From NCBI RefSeq assembly GCF_004216955.1, contig NZ_SGXL01000001.1:2873687-2937686 (forward strand): 64,000 bases of DNA, given 5' to 3'. A program made the position numbers and the translations under genes. The notes under the pieces were generated by a model. The model was given only the letters and a program-made list of their open reading frames with translations. It did not search any database and was not told the origin of the DNA. Position 1 is the stretch's first letter. Each line of letters begins with the position of its first letter. Positions 34,895 through 43,915 of this stretch are shown here, in pieces. This DNA comes from Fictibacillus sp. BK138. Its GTDB lineage: Bacteria; Bacillota; Bacilli; Bacillales; Fictibacillaceae.

Positions 34895-35287
34895 TTAGCA
34901 GTTACAAACCATGACAACATTTCCATCCGGATCTTCTACATTGAACCAAGCGACTTCCCCATGCCACTCGATCTCACGGATGATCTTGATGTTCTTTTCT
35001 TTGATGTCGGCGTAAGCTGCATCAATATCTGGCGCAAACAAATTAAACATCGGCCCTGACCCCGGTGCGCGATGAAACGACGGATCGAACGTATGGTCAT
35101 CAAGGGATAAACCTGTTTGGCCGGTGACAGGAATGTTATGTACAGGCGACTCGACTTTATCCATTTCAACCGTGATTCCGAGTAGCTCTGCATACCATTC
35201 TACAGACTTTTTCAGATCAGACACGTGAACAAAAACATTATTAATGTGACTTTGAATCGGAGCAATACTCGTTACTTTTTCACTCAT
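34895..35287 (-). CDS. VOC-family (glyoxalase fold) protein
   Basis: 130 residues, two beta-alpha-beta-beta-beta modules. HINNVFVHVSDLKKSVEWYAELLGI is the classic VOC opening, and the second half ends in EVAWFNVEDPDGNVVMVCN. Substrate unknown: VOC proteins include lyases, dioxygenases and antibiotic-binding proteins. The ATG at 35287 has GGAGG 8 nt upstream. Followed after 19 nt by the nucleotidase gene. Confidence 0.82.
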   Translation of the reverse strand: MSEKVTSIAPIQSHINNVFVHVSDLKKSVEWYAELLGITVEMDKVESPVHNIPVTGQTGLSLDDHTFDPSFHRAPGSGPMFNLFAPDIDAAYADIKEKNIKIIREIEWHGEVAWFNVEDPDGNVVMVCNC

Positions 35288-35310
35288 AACTAACGCCTCC
35301 ATTATTTTGG

Positions 35311-35709
35311 TTATTCCTCATACGTTTTGCGAAAACCATAAAAAGGTCTGAAATTCTGAGATTCATAGAAAGTATGCGATGTATGGGATGCGAGCATTTC
35401 CATTCTTGTCCGCGGATACAGATTATGCACATGCTTTAGCAGCTTGCCGCCTAATCCTTTGCCTCTAAACTCTTCTGAAATGAGCATCTCACAAACATAA
35501 ATGGTTACATTCATATCGGTCAGACACCGAATATATCCTGCAATTTTCTCGTTGGAGCCGATCACAACATACGCTGCATTGGAGTTTTTCCATGCATTAA
35601 ACGTTTCTTCATATCGCTCGACAAGCTGATTCCAGCCTTCCTGTTTGTTCAGTTCCTGAATTTGAGAAAAGTATTTTTCAGAAAAGGGAACAATCATTAG
35701 CTCTTCCAC
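35311..35709 (-). CDS. GNAT N-acetyltransferase
   Basis: 132 residues. The acetyl-CoA loop is SEEFRGKGLGGKLLKHV near residue 79, and the C-terminus has the expected SHTSHTFYESQNFRPF. Substrate unknown. The start is a GTG at 35709 with AAGGAG 9 nt upstream. It lies 23 nt upstream of the VOC gene and 12 nt downstream of the sugar-isomerase-fold gene, so it is part of an operon. Confidence 0.85.
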   Translation of the reverse strand: MEELMIVPFSEKYFSQIQELNKQEGWNQLVERYEETFNAWKNSNAAYVVIGSNEKIAGYIRCLTDMNVTIYVCEMLISEEFRGKGLGGKLLKHVHNLYPRTRMEMLASHTSHTFYESQNFRPFYGFRKTYEE

Positions 35710-35721
35710 TAGTCTATCTCC

Positions 35722-36474
35722 TTATAAGAGTGCTTTAATGTTCTGAACTCCTTTTTCAACTTCCGAAAGCGGATTTCCTTCAAAATACTCCTGCTCGATG
35801 ACGCAATAATCCACCTGTTCTTCATCAGCAAGCTTTAGAAATCCTCTCATGTCCAAACTACCTGATCCCGCGATCGTGCTTACCTTCTTATCGTCCGTTG
35901 TTGTCATATCTTTTAAATGAAGGGAAACACATCGACCTTTATATGTCTTTAATAGTTCTTCAGGTTCGAACTCTGCATATTTCGCCCAGTATGTATCCAG
36001 CTCCATTTTTACAAGTTCAGGATCGGTTTCTTGATAGATCACATCAAACGGAAGTTTTCCTTCTAACTTATAAAACTCGAAATCATGATTATGATAAGCT
36101 ACTCGAACTCCGTATTCTTTGCTTCTGAACGCTGCCTCGTTCAGTGTTTCAGCTACTCGTTTATAATCATCGATCGACTGTCTCTGTTCTTCAGTTAAAT
36201 ACGGCATGATCATTAGATCGTTCCCAAGCACCATCTGTTCATCAATATGCCGTTTAAGTGCGTCACCTGAAAAACGGTCTAATGGGATATGCGCCCCCGC
36301 AACAGTCAGCCCAGTTGAGTCGAGCACTTTCTTCACTTCTTTCGCCGATATTCCGAAAAGACCCGCGAACTGAACACTGTCATACCCCATGTCACGAACT
36401 TTTTCCAACGTACCAAGCAGATCTTTTTCAGCCTCTGACTGTATGGAGTATAGCTGCAATCCGATCTTACGCAT
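35722..36474 (-). CDS. Sugar phosphate isomerase/epimerase (xylose-isomerase-like TIM barrel)
   Basis: 250 residues of the AP-endonuclease-2/xylose-isomerase-like fold. Metal-site regions are visible: GAHIPLDRF, VAYHNHDFEF, VKMELDTYWA, VSLHLKDM and YCVIEQEYFEG. Family members isomerise or dehydrate sugars and inositols; the substrate here is unknown. The ATG at 36474 follows GGAGAGGG; an in-frame upstream ATG is not needed. Probably co-transcribed with the flanking GNAT genes. Confidence 0.85.
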   Translation of the reverse strand: MRKIGLQLYSIQSEAEKDLLGTLEKVRDMGYDSVQFAGLFGISAKEVKKVLDSTGLTVAGAHIPLDRFSGDALKRHIDEQMVLGNDLMIMPYLTEEQRQSIDDYKRVAETLNEAAFRSKEYGVRVAYHNHDFEFYKLEGKLPFDVIYQETDPELVKMELDTYWAKYAEFEPEELLKTYKGRCVSLHLKDMTTTDDKKVSTIAGSGSLDMRGFLKLADEEQVDYCVIEQEYFEGNPLSEVEKGVQNIKALL

Positions 36475-36499
36475 GTTTACCCTCTCCTTATTCATTCGG

Positions 36500-36958
36500 T
36501 TATAAGATTTTGTTCATCGACACCGATGCCTGCTTAAATCCTTGCTTTTTATAAAGCTTTATTGCATTATCATTGCTTCCGAAAACATGAAGTCCGAGTG
36601 ATGCCGCACCATGTTCCTTAGCTTCTCCTTCAAAGAACCGGAGAGCTTCACCTGCAATGCCCTGTTTTCTAAACGCTTCTAGGATGTATATATGGTAGAG
36701 GAAGGCTTTTTTCTCCTCTTTGTTGACATGAAACCATAGATAACCCGCTAAACTTTCATCACTATTAATATGATAAAGATATTGCCCCTCTGTATTCTCT
36801 TGATCTGGCAGCAAGCTTTCGATCTGCTTTTCTGCTTTCTCGTTTGCCTCATCCATCGACATCAGGTAATGCAGAGCCGTATCTCTGGCGTAATCAGGAA
36901 GCATAAACTCTATGTAACTCTTGAACTCTTTATTGCTCATCTTTTCAAAAGTGATCAA
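36500..36958 (-). CDS. GNAT N-acetyltransferase
   Basis: 152 residues. YLEAFRKQG-type loop (ILEAFRKQGIAGEALRFFE) near residue 94, and LHVFGSNDNAIKLYKKQGF near the C-terminus are typical. Substrate unknown. The start is a TTG at 36958 with AAGGAGAG about 11 nt upstream; it follows the esterase gene by 16 nt. Confidence 0.85.
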   Translation of the reverse strand: MITFEKMSNKEFKSYIEFMLPDYARDTALHYLMSMDEANEKAEKQIESLLPDQENTEGQYLYHINSDESLAGYLWFHVNKEEKKAFLYHIYILEAFRKQGIAGEALRFFEGEAKEHGAASLGLHVFGSNDNAIKLYKKQGFKQASVSMNKIL

Positions 36959-36974
36959 TATACTTCAACTCTCC

Positions 36975-37745
36975 TTATTTCATCAGATACTCAATGATTT
37001 CAGGCATTCGTTCACGCCAAGCCGATTCATGATGCTTTCCGCCTTCTGCTACTTCAAAGCGAACTTCTATGCCCTTTTCCTTGAGTTTTTCATATACTTT
37101 TTCTGAAGAACGGATGTAATGTCCTGCATCTACTTTTGATGTATCTTCATCGGTTCCGATGTCCATATAAAATTTTTCTACAGCACTTAAATCACTTTCT
37201 TCTATGAAGCTCTCAATTTCCTGCTGGTTGAACCAAAACGCAGTTGATAAGCTCGCTATTCTGCTGTAAATGTGCGGATAGCGGCATGCGGCATAAGTGG
37301 AGATCAGCCCGCCCATTGAACTTCCTGCCATTAAAGTATCATCAGGCTTCGTTCGGTACTTTTCATCAATAGCTGGCTTTAACGTATAGAGCAGAAACTC
37401 AAGATACGCTTCCCCTTTTCCTCCAAATACACCTTCGAGCTGGAGCAGCTCTGGTCCGACGGTCGGGTTTTCCCAAGGACCATATTCATTCAAACGCTCA
37501 AACCCTTCATGATTGCAGTCGATTCCGACGATAATTAGAGGTGTTTTGCTTTCTTTCAGATAGTCTGCTAACCCCCAAGACTCGCCATAACTAGCATCTT
37601 CATCACGAAAAAGGTTTTGACCGTCATGCATGTACAAAACGGGATAGGTTTCATTCGATTCCTCATACCCCTCAGGAAGGCATACGCGGATCTGTCTTTC
37701 CATACCGCCGAACTGTTCGACCTTAATCTTATGTTCTTGTATCAT
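36975..37745 (-). CDS. Alpha/beta-hydrolase esterase (esterase D / enterochelin-esterase-like)
   Basis: 256 residues. Catalytic serine in GSSMGGLIS near residue 143, Asp in DIGTDED, and His in GGKHHESAWRERM near 241. The N-terminal segment YPVLYMHDGQNLF is characteristic of the putative esterase family. Substrates of homologues range from S-formylglutathione to siderophore esters; none is favoured by context. AGGAG lies just upstream of the ATG. First gene of the operon running down to 33469. Confidence 0.83.
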   Translation of the reverse strand: MIQEHKIKVEQFGGMERQIRVCLPEGYEESNETYPVLYMHDGQNLFRDEDASYGESWGLADYLKESKTPLIIVGIDCNHEGFERLNEYGPWENPTVGPELLQLEGVFGGKGEAYLEFLLYTLKPAIDEKYRTKPDDTLMAGSSMGGLISTYAACRYPHIYSRIASLSTAFWFNQQEIESFIEESDLSAVEKFYMDIGTDEDTSKVDAGHYIRSSEKVYEKLKEKGIEVRFEVAEGGKHHESAWRERMPEIIEYLMK

Positions 37746-37800
37746 CGTATTCTCCTAATCTTGATTTTCTTATTTCGCAATCATTGATGCTTTGGAAGAG

Positions 37801-37918
37801 GTTGATTTCCGTTCCAGGATGCTCGCTTTCCGCAGGGCGTGCGGTGAGCTTCCTCGTCGCATGCCTAGCGAGAAGCTTCTCATGTGGCAGGCACGCATCC
37901 TTGCACTCCAACCAACTT
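37801..37918 (+). repeat. Dispersed intergenic element, copy 5 (second subtype)
   Basis: The core begins GTTGATTTCCGTTCCAGG and ends TTGCACTCCAACCAAC. The middle differs from copy 3 (CTTCCTCGTCGCATGCC, AAGCTTCTCATG) and matches half of copy 2, defining a second subtype. The outer GTTGCTTTT ends are not conserved here. Confidence 0.75.
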
Positions 37919-37940
37919 ATCAATGAAGTTTTTAAAAAAA

Positions 37941-38798
37941 TTATTGATATAACTCGTAGCCATTTACAAAAAACTGGATCGTCTCGATTTCATCCTCGGA
38001 CAAATCCCGGTCGATCGATTCTCTATAGGCTTCTGTAATGGCTTCATTATTCCCTTTAAATTTTTCTGTAAGTTTTGCGACACTTCTTAATGTCTTCGCC
38101 TCTTGGCCGTACTCTGCTTTTGAAACGGGCTTCCAATGAGATAGAATATACGTTTCTGCATCAAACGTATCAATGACATCTAAAAGATTAATTGTGTTTG
38201 TAACCGTGTAATTATTTCGCGGTGCGTACATGTTCGCGTATATGCAATCTGCTAAAAACAAGATCTTTTCTTCTTTTATGTAGACGATGATTGAATCTGT
38301 GGTATGATCCCCGCCAACATGCTCGAGGATACATGTCACACCTCCGAGATCGATCTCCGCTTTTTCATCAAACGTGATCGTGGGAAGTTTTACCTTGATA
38401 TCCCGGTGTTCTTGAAATTCTTTTTTGATAGCGGTTGCACAAAACTCAATTTCAATCCCTTGCTTCACTCTTTCATCCAATGCTGCATCGGTCCATGAAA
38501 AAGGCATGATTTCTTTCATTTTTTCTTTAGTCCTACTAGAGGCGATTGCCGGAAAATCTAAAGCGGACATACCAAAGATATGATCCCAGTGCCAATGCGT
38601 AATTACAGCAAGACCAGGCTTCTGTATGCCTTTTTTACTTAATTCTTCTAAAAAGAATTTTGCATGATTCTCTGAGTTGCCAGCATCGATCATGAGTGTC
38701 ATATCGTCGCCGACTACTGCCCCTAAAATCGGTCTGTCTGTTTCAGAGACAGGTGTTTGATACCAAAATCTTTCACTTAATTTCTCCAGTGTCTGCAT
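37941..38798 (-). CDS. MBL-fold metallo-hydrolase
   Basis: 285 residues. The metal motif HWHWDHIFG near residue 78 replaces the usual HxHxDH. Further ligands are in LEHVGGDHTTDSIIVY, LADCIYANMY and ILSHWKPVS. A residue-level substrate is not evident; the superfamily includes thioesterases, lactonases and nucleases. The ATG follows GGGGAG. Single gene. Confidence 0.85.
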   Translation of the reverse strand: MQTLEKLSERFWYQTPVSETDRPILGAVVGDDMTLMIDAGNSENHAKFFLEELSKKGIQKPGLAVITHWHWDHIFGMSALDFPAIASSRTKEKMKEIMPFSWTDAALDERVKQGIEIEFCATAIKKEFQEHRDIKVKLPTITFDEKAEIDLGGVTCILEHVGGDHTTDSIIVYIKEEKILFLADCIYANMYAPRNNYTVTNTINLLDVIDTFDAETYILSHWKPVSKAEYGQEAKTLRSVAKLTEKFKGNNEAITEAYRESIDRDLSEDEIETIQFFVNGYELYQ

Positions 38799-38849
38799 AC
38801 TTCATCTCCCCAAGAAACAATCTGTACTTTTCTACATTGTACATTTTAA

Positions 38850-39788
38850 TTATCTGTCAGGGTTAGAAAGATGCACATTCTGCTCGATATGGATTTCTTT
38901 TGGCAAGGAAGTCGGTGCATTTGGTACTTTTCTTGTTTTCATATTGATCACATCAGAGGAATAGAGCTTTACCATCATACTTCCTCCATATTTTTTTGCC
39001 CTGATCAAAATAGGCTGATTGTATTGATTTTTAAATTGAAAATCCGGACCGTACCAGCTGACCGTTGCATCTCGACCAGGGGGAACGTATGGAACCCGCT
39101 TGCTGTGAGAATAACGCTGCACGATCTTTAATCCTGCCCGGTCAACAGCATTAAAAAGAGTAGAGGACACTTGGCAAATACCTCCGCCTACCCCTTCAGA
39201 TAATTCACCTCTTACGATGATGGGAGCCCGCATATATCCCTTGGCTATTGTTCGATTTCCTACGACTTGATTAAAACTAAAGGTTTCACCAGGGAAAATG
39301 ACGTGGCTGTCTAATGCTTTTGAAGCTAGATCAATATTATTGGAACGGCTTTTGTTATTAGAATTAAAATACGTTATGTATTGTCCGATCTGCTGCGTTT
39401 TTATATGTGCAAGAAGTTCTGTATCCACCCGTGGATACAGATTAACTTCAGGTACATCCAATTTAACGGGACCTTTTCCAAAGAAATACGAATAGAAACT
39501 TTCTTTAAACATCTGACGGTTTAATTTGTAACCTACTTCACCAGGAATGATTCCACCATGATCATTGATCTTGGCGTTGACGGGGGCTTTGTAGGTTTGT
39601 TTTTCAAGCTGATTAACAAATAGGTCGTATTTTTCATCATCGACCATAGGTATGCCTGGGATCTGGGAAGCAAGTTGAGTCCGATTTATCTCCGCGATCG
39701 TTTTCCCTTGCTGGTTCACAGTAAAGCTATCAGGAAGATTGACGGGCTGTGCGATTAATAACAATCCAGTTAACCATTTTAGGAACAT
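38850..39788 (-). CDS. VanW-family protein (YoaR-like)
   Basis: 312 residues. A short hydrophobic N-terminus (LKWLTGLLLIAQP) looks like a signal or anchor. The C-terminal VanW domain has FPGETFSFNQVVGNRTIAKGY, the hallmark GGGICQVSSTLFNA and GRDATVSWYGPDFQFKN. VanW accompanies some vancomycin-resistance clusters but its function is unknown. In Bacillus such proteins are probably wall-associated. The ATG at 39788 follows GGAGGGG. No resistance genes are adjacent. Confidence 0.87.
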   Translation of the reverse strand: MFLKWLTGLLLIAQPVNLPDSFTVNQQGKTIAEINRTQLASQIPGIPMVDDEKYDLFVNQLEKQTYKAPVNAKINDHGGIIPGEVGYKLNRQMFKESFYSYFFGKGPVKLDVPEVNLYPRVDTELLAHIKTQQIGQYITYFNSNNKSRSNNIDLASKALDSHVIFPGETFSFNQVVGNRTIAKGYMRAPIIVRGELSEGVGGGICQVSSTLFNAVDRAGLKIVQRYSHSKRVPYVPPGRDATVSWYGPDFQFKNQYNQPILIRAKKYGGSMMVKLYSSDVINMKTRKVPNAPTSLPKEIHIEQNVHLSNPDR

Positions 39789-39877
39789 TTTGTACCCCTC
39801 CATAAATTACATAGTCATACCTAGCGTTTTTTACTTTTTCCTAATTTGCTGTTTTTATTACAGAATCTCAATAAAAA

Positions 39878-39905
39878 ACGCGTGAATCCACTTTGATCCA
39901 CACGT
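39878..39905 (-). terminator. Terminator of the ring-cleavage dioxygenase gene
   Basis: On the minus strand ACGTGTG and CACGCGT pair (one G-U) and are followed by TTTTTTATT, just 3' of 39914. Confidence 0.7.
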
Positions 39906-39913
39906 CATAATCG

Positions 39914-40885
39914 TTATGCTTTTGTATTCAGCGGCTTCAGCCGTGCTTCAATTTCTTCTCGCTGCGGTTCTAGGAAAGGAGGCAGTGCCAATGATTCTCC
40001 AAGATGCTCCAATTCCTCGTCAGTATCAAAACCTGGCCCATCGGTCGCAAGCTCGAACAGAATGCGGTTAGGCTCACGGAAATAAAGTGATTTAAAATAA
40101 AAACGATCTACGAACCCGGAGTTTGGAAATCTGGATGTTTTAACTTTTTCAATCCATTCACGCAGTTCTTCCTCATTATCTACCCGGAATGCAACATGAT
40201 GGACCCCACCGCGGCCAAGGCGTTCCTGTGGCAGGTCTGTACGTTCTTCAATATGAATCTCAGCGCCTGAGCCGCCTTCTCCTGTTTCCAAAACGATAAT
40301 ATCAGGCTGCCCTGTAACTTCTGCTGGGTATGTGCCGCTTTTTCGGAACCCTAAAAGCTCCGTTAGCACTTGTATAGTTGGCTCAGCTGCTGGGACTGTT
40401 AATCGGACAGGGCCAAGTCCGATGATCGCCGTTTCTTCTGGAGTCGTACTTTTACTCCAAGGTTTTCCGCCTGCTACTCCTTTGTTCTTTTCATCCGAAA
40501 CTAAGATCATACGCTGTCCTTCGAAATCACGGAACGCGAGAGTCTGCCGTCCTGCACGGTCCTTAATTCCTTCAGTTTCTATTCCATGGTCTTTTAATCG
40601 GTCTTCCCAGTAATTTAATGCGGCATCATCTTTTACACGAAGAGAGATCGCAGAAATTGAATTATTTCCGTCATGGTTGCGGCCAGCCATCGGGATCTCA
40701 AAAAACGTGAGCTCTGTTCCCGGATTTCCTTTTTCATCTCCATAAAACAAATGGTACACGCTCGTGTCATCCTGGTTCACGGTTTTCTTGATCAATCTGA
40801 GCCCCATCACTTCTGTATAAAACGTAAAATTCTCAGGAGCTTTTGCGGTAAGAGCAGAAACGTGATGAATTCCTTTAAGTTCCAT
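39914..40885 (-). CDS. VOC ring-cleaving dioxygenase, MhqO/MhqE type
   Basis: 323 residues, two VOC domains. Iron ligands are visible: His in GIHHVSALT near residue 8, His in GVHHVAFRV near 218 and Glu in ILFELATDGPGF near 266. B. subtilis MhqE/MhqO-type proteins are thiol-dependent or ring-cleaving dioxygenases that protect against quinones and catechols. AAGGAAGG lies before the ATG. Single gene. It is not physically joined to the aromatic pathway at 45.7-58.8 kb and belongs to a different dioxygenase class from the HAO gene there. Confidence 0.85.
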   Translation of the reverse strand: MELKGIHHVSALTAKAPENFTFYTEVMGLRLIKKTVNQDDTSVYHLFYGDEKGNPGTELTFFEIPMAGRNHDGNNSISAISLRVKDDAALNYWEDRLKDHGIETEGIKDRAGRQTLAFRDFEGQRMILVSDEKNKGVAGGKPWSKSTTPEETAIIGLGPVRLTVPAAEPTIQVLTELLGFRKSGTYPAEVTGQPDIIVLETGEGGSGAEIHIEERTDLPQERLGRGGVHHVAFRVDNEEELREWIEKVKTSRFPNSGFVDRFYFKSLYFREPNRILFELATDGPGFDTDEELEHLGESLALPPFLEPQREEIEARLKPLNTKA

Positions 40886-40954
40886 CTACAAAACCTTCCT
40901 TCATACTTTTTTTATATTATCTGCTTTTTTGTGAAAAATGCCCAATAAAACGAT

Positions 40955-41281
40955 TTAACTCCTCGGTGCCCAAAGCATGACAGATACACCGATGAGACAG
41001 ATTCCTGCTCCAAGCCAGTCATACATATCCGGTGTTTTCTTGTCTACAAGCCAGCCCCATAGTACCGCTAATATGACAAAGACACCGCCATATGCGGCAT
41101 AGACCCTTCCGAACGTCGAGAAATTCTGCAAGGTCGGAATTACACCGTATGCGATTAAGATTAGGCTTCCGGCTATTCCATATGTAAGAGGCTTAGATTC
41201 ACGCAGCCAGAGCCATACGAGATAACCTCCGCCAATCTCGGCAATTCCAGCAATTATGAATAAAAAAATGGCAGCAAACAC
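40955..41281 (-). CDS. YnfA-family inner membrane protein (UPF0060)
   Basis: 108 residues with four membrane helices; [17 protein letters not shown] and [19 protein letters not shown] are the family signatures. YnfA is a small-multidrug-resistance-like protein reported to export some cationic compounds. The start is a GTG at 41281 with GGAGG 7 nt upstream. Confidence 0.88.
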   Translation of the reverse strand: MFAAIFLFIIAGIAEIGGGYLVWLWLRESKPLTYGIAGSLILIAYGVIPTLQNFSTFGRVYAAYGGVFVILAVLWGWLVDKKTPDMYDWLGAGICLIGVSVMLWAPRS

Positions 41282-41329
41282 CTTAAAACCTCCTGTTAAA
41301 ACAATCTTCTTTCATTGTAAAAGAAAAAA

Positions 41330-41351
41330 GACCGAAAACAAAATTCGGTCT
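41330..41351 (-). terminator. Terminator of the egtB-egtD operon
   Basis: AGACCGAA and TTCGGTCT form a perfect 8-bp stem with a 6-nt loop and a T run on the minus strand, immediately 3' of egtD. Confidence 0.8.
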
Positions 41352-41352
41352 C

Positions 41353-42318
41353 TTACCTTACTTCAAGAAAATGCATGCTGAACCATCGTTTTTCATCACA
41401 CCATACTTTTTTTGGTGTAAATCCGCAAAAGCTGGCGATCTCATGGAACTCTTCAATCGTAAATTTATAGGAGTTTTCTGTATGAATGGTCTCACCTTCC
41501 TGGAAGGCGATCTCTTCATTACCAATCGTGATCACTTGATCCTTCAAGCTTACAAGATGCATCTCAACCCTGCCTTTTTCCGCGTGATAAAAGGCATGAT
41601 GGCTGAATTCTTCGAGCTTAAAGTTTGCGAGCAATTCACGGTTCAATCGATTGAGCAAATTCTTATTAAAATCACGTGTAATCCCTTTTTTATCATTGTA
41701 GGCCGCATTTAAAACAGCATGATCTTTTTTCAGATCCACACCAATCAACAGACCTCCGCCTGGTCTTAAAAGTTCTGCCGTTTGTTTTAGGAATTTCCCC
41801 ATTTCATGCGGCTCAAAGTTTCCGATCGTTGAACCAGGAAAGAATACAACTTTTCGTTTCGAGTCCAGTTTTGGCATCTCAAATTCTGCTGTATAATCTG
41901 CAGAAACAGCATGTACGTTTAGGTCTGGATATTCTATGGATAATGCTCTTGCAGATTGATAGAGAAAATCTTTCGAGATATCGATCGGTACATATTCTTT
42001 CAAATCTGGCATCGCCTCTAAAAGAGTCCTTACCTTTTCGCTGCTGCCGCTTCCGAACTCAATGAGTGCGCTGTCTGTTCCAACGGCATCTGCCATTTCG
42101 TATTTATACGTATTTAAGATAAACAACTCTGTGCGGGTCGGATAATATTCCCGCAGCATCGTGATTGCTTCGAATAGCTCCGAACCTTTTTTATCATAGA
42201 AATATTTCGGAGAGATCGATTTTGGCATTGACTTTAGACCATTCAAAATTTCACTGTACATATCTGTTTCGTTTTCATTTCCGATATGATAATGCACGTT
42301 CTGTTTGACGGTTTTCAT
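41353..42318 (-). CDS. egtD: L-histidine N-alpha-methyltransferase (EgtD)
   Basis: 321 residues. It trimethylates histidine to hercynine with SAM, the first step of ergothioneine synthesis. EgtD features: KYFYDKKGSELFEAITMLREYYPTRTE, the SAM loop LIEFGSGSSEKVRTLL, YVPIDISKDFL and FFPGSTIGNFEPHE. The ATG at 42318 follows GGAGG and overlaps the egtB stop by 4 nt, so the two are coupled. The longer in-frame extension inside egtB is not used. Confidence 0.92.
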   Translation of the reverse strand: MKTVKQNVHYHIGNENETDMYSEILNGLKSMPKSISPKYFYDKKGSELFEAITMLREYYPTRTELFILNTYKYEMADAVGTDSALIEFGSGSSEKVRTLLEAMPDLKEYVPIDISKDFLYQSARALSIEYPDLNVHAVSADYTAEFEMPKLDSKRKVVFFPGSTIGNFEPHEMGKFLKQTAELLRPGGGLLIGVDLKKDHAVLNAAYNDKKGITRDFNKNLLNRLNRELLANFKLEEFSHHAFYHAEKGRVEMHLVSLKDQVITIGNEEIAFQEGETIHTENSYKFTIEEFHEIASFCGFTPKKVWCDEKRWFSMHFLEVR

Positions 42319-43589
42319 GATTGGTCCTCCGCTAAACGCAATCCGCTGAACTGCCACCTTTTATCCGCTTGGAAAAAGTTACGGTATGTTGGACGGATAT
42401 GGGATTGGGAGGTTGCACAAGAGCCGCCTCTTAAAACCATCTGGTTGCACATGAACTTTGCGTTGTACTCGCCGAGTGCTCCCTCGAGCGGTTTGCTTCT
42501 TGGATATGAGGTGTACGGGCTGCTCGTCCATTCCCATACATCTCCATAAGCTTGTTTAAATGGAGCAAGAGTTTCTGAACCATCCACAACAGGATGATAG
42601 TACTCACTTTCCGCAAAGTTTCCCTCGATCGGGATCGACGCCATCGCATGTTCCCATTCAGCTTCAGTCGGGAGTCTTTTTCCGCTCCATCTTGCAAACG
42701 CATCTGCTTCATAAAAACTAACATGGCATACCGGCTCATCCAAGTTAAGCTTCTTCTCACCTGTTAACGTAAAGGTGTACCAGCCGTCATCTGCTTTTCT
42801 CCAATAAAGTGGATGCTTCCACTTTTCCTTTTTTACAGTTGCCCAGCCATCAGACAGCCAATGCTCAGGCTGTTCATATCCTCCCGCTTCTATAAATGAG
42901 ATGTATTCCCCATTCGTTACGGGATGAGAAGCCAGCCGGTAAGGCTCAAGCCATACTTTATGACGCGGCCGTTCATTATCAAAAGAAAAGTTTGTGCCGG
43001 AGTATCCGATCTCGACAAGACCGCCTTCAATATTAATATAGGTGTTTTCCGTGCTTGATTGAGGAAGCTGGATCGACTTAGATTCCGCAAATTGCGGCAA
43101 TAAGGGATTGCATGAAAAATTATATTTCACATCGGTTAAAAGAAGTTCTTGATGCTGCTGTTCATGCTGAAGACCGATCTCAATCAGGTCGTGTATCTCC
43201 TGAGGGATGTTATTTTCGTAGTGATCCACGAGCTGAATGATGGCTTCATCAACATGTTTGCGGTATTCATAGACTTCATCCATTGAAGGTCTCGAAAGCA
43301 CACCTCTTGAATGACGGGGGTGATACGAACCAATTGTTTCATAATAGGAGTTAAATAGATAATCAAACTGCGGGTTATAAGGAACATAAGAAGAATCGTT
43401 TTCTTTTAAAATAAACCGTTCAAAAAACCAGGTTGTATGAGCGAGGTGCCACTTTGGAGGACTGACATCAGGCATAGCCTGAATGATCGTATCTTCATTC
43501 TGAAGTTTTGATGCTAGTTTTTCTGATAAGGACCTTACCTGTTGATATTGTTCGCTTAACTTTTCAGCTGCAGCATGCTCAATCGCCAT
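42315..43589 (-). CDS. egtB: Ergothioneine sulfoxide synthase (EgtB)
   Basis: 424 residues: N-terminal DinB-like domain and C-terminal FGE-sulfatase-like domain. Iron ligands are predicted as His51 (WHLAHTTWFFE), His142 and His146 (LQHEQQHQELL). The C-terminus has LRGGSCATSQSHIRPTYRNFF and FSGLRLAED. EgtB joins a thiol to hercynine using oxygen. Mycobacterial EgtB uses gamma-glutamylcysteine with EgtA and EgtC; none of these is here, so cysteine may be the sulfur donor. No EgtE-like lyase is adjacent. First gene of a two-gene operon. Confidence 0.9.
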   Translation of the reverse strand: MAIEHAAAEKLSEQYQQVRSLSEKLASKLQNEDTIIQAMPDVSPPKWHLAHTTWFFERFILKENDSSYVPYNPQFDYLFNSYYETIGSYHPRHSRGVLSRPSMDEVYEYRKHVDEAIIQLVDHYENNIPQEIHDLIEIGLQHEQQHQELLLTDVKYNFSCNPLLPQFAESKSIQLPQSSTENTYINIEGGLVEIGYSGTNFSFDNERPRHKVWLEPYRLASHPVTNGEYISFIEAGGYEQPEHWLSDGWATVKKEKWKHPLYWRKADDGWYTFTLTGEKKLNLDEPVCHVSFYEADAFARWSGKRLPTEAEWEHAMASIPIEGNFAESEYYHPVVDGSETLAPFKQAYGDVWEWTSSPYTSYPRSKPLEGALGEYNAKFMCNQMVLRGGSCATSQSHIRPTYRNFFQADKRWQFSGLRLAEDQS

Positions 43590-43807
43590 AAATATCCTCC
43601 CTTAATTATCATTTCAGGACATTGCATCTTGATATATATATTGATGTTGTTGATTTCGCATTCCACTCAGTTGTAATACAACCATATTAAAGTATAAATA
43701 GCCGAAAAAAGGTAAATTCAAACAAACCACATGAATTCTTAACAATTGAGATGCTGCAAGAGAAGGCGTGCAGGTGATTTAAAAAAGTGTGGTCAATTGA
43801 GAGGTGT

Positions 43808-43911
43808 GCAACTGTACAAAAATGCGGACTGACCGGACAAAAAACAGGCTGCACCGAACAAAAAACAAACTTCACCGGACAAAAATTGGGACTGACCGAA
43901 CAAAAAAGAAA
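43808..43911 (+). repeat. Array B: five ACAAAAA cores exactly 21 nt apart
   Basis: ACAAAAA starts at 43816, 43837, 43858, 43879 and 43900; the last four are preceded by ACCGG or ACCGA. The 21-nt period keeps one frame, spelling a heptad-like peptide (RTKNRLH, RTKNKLH, RTKIGTD). That frame lacks a ribosome site, so it is treated as non-coding. It lies between the 3' end of the DUF3817 gene and the 5' side of egtB. Confidence 0.8.
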
Positions 43912-43915
43912 AAAA

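Noticed and set aside
37729-38038. Frames on both strands around 37.8 kb (for example SLSAGRAVSFLVACLARSFSCGRH)
   Set aside because: They translate copy 5 of the dispersed element. Similar peptides arise at other copies, which explains apparent homology.
39914-40885. Ring-cleavage VOC dioxygenase as part of the aromatic pathway
   Set aside because: It is 5 kb from the cluster, in its own transcription unit with its own terminator, and of the MhqO/MhqE class linked to quinone stress rather than to aminocarboxymuconate chemistry.
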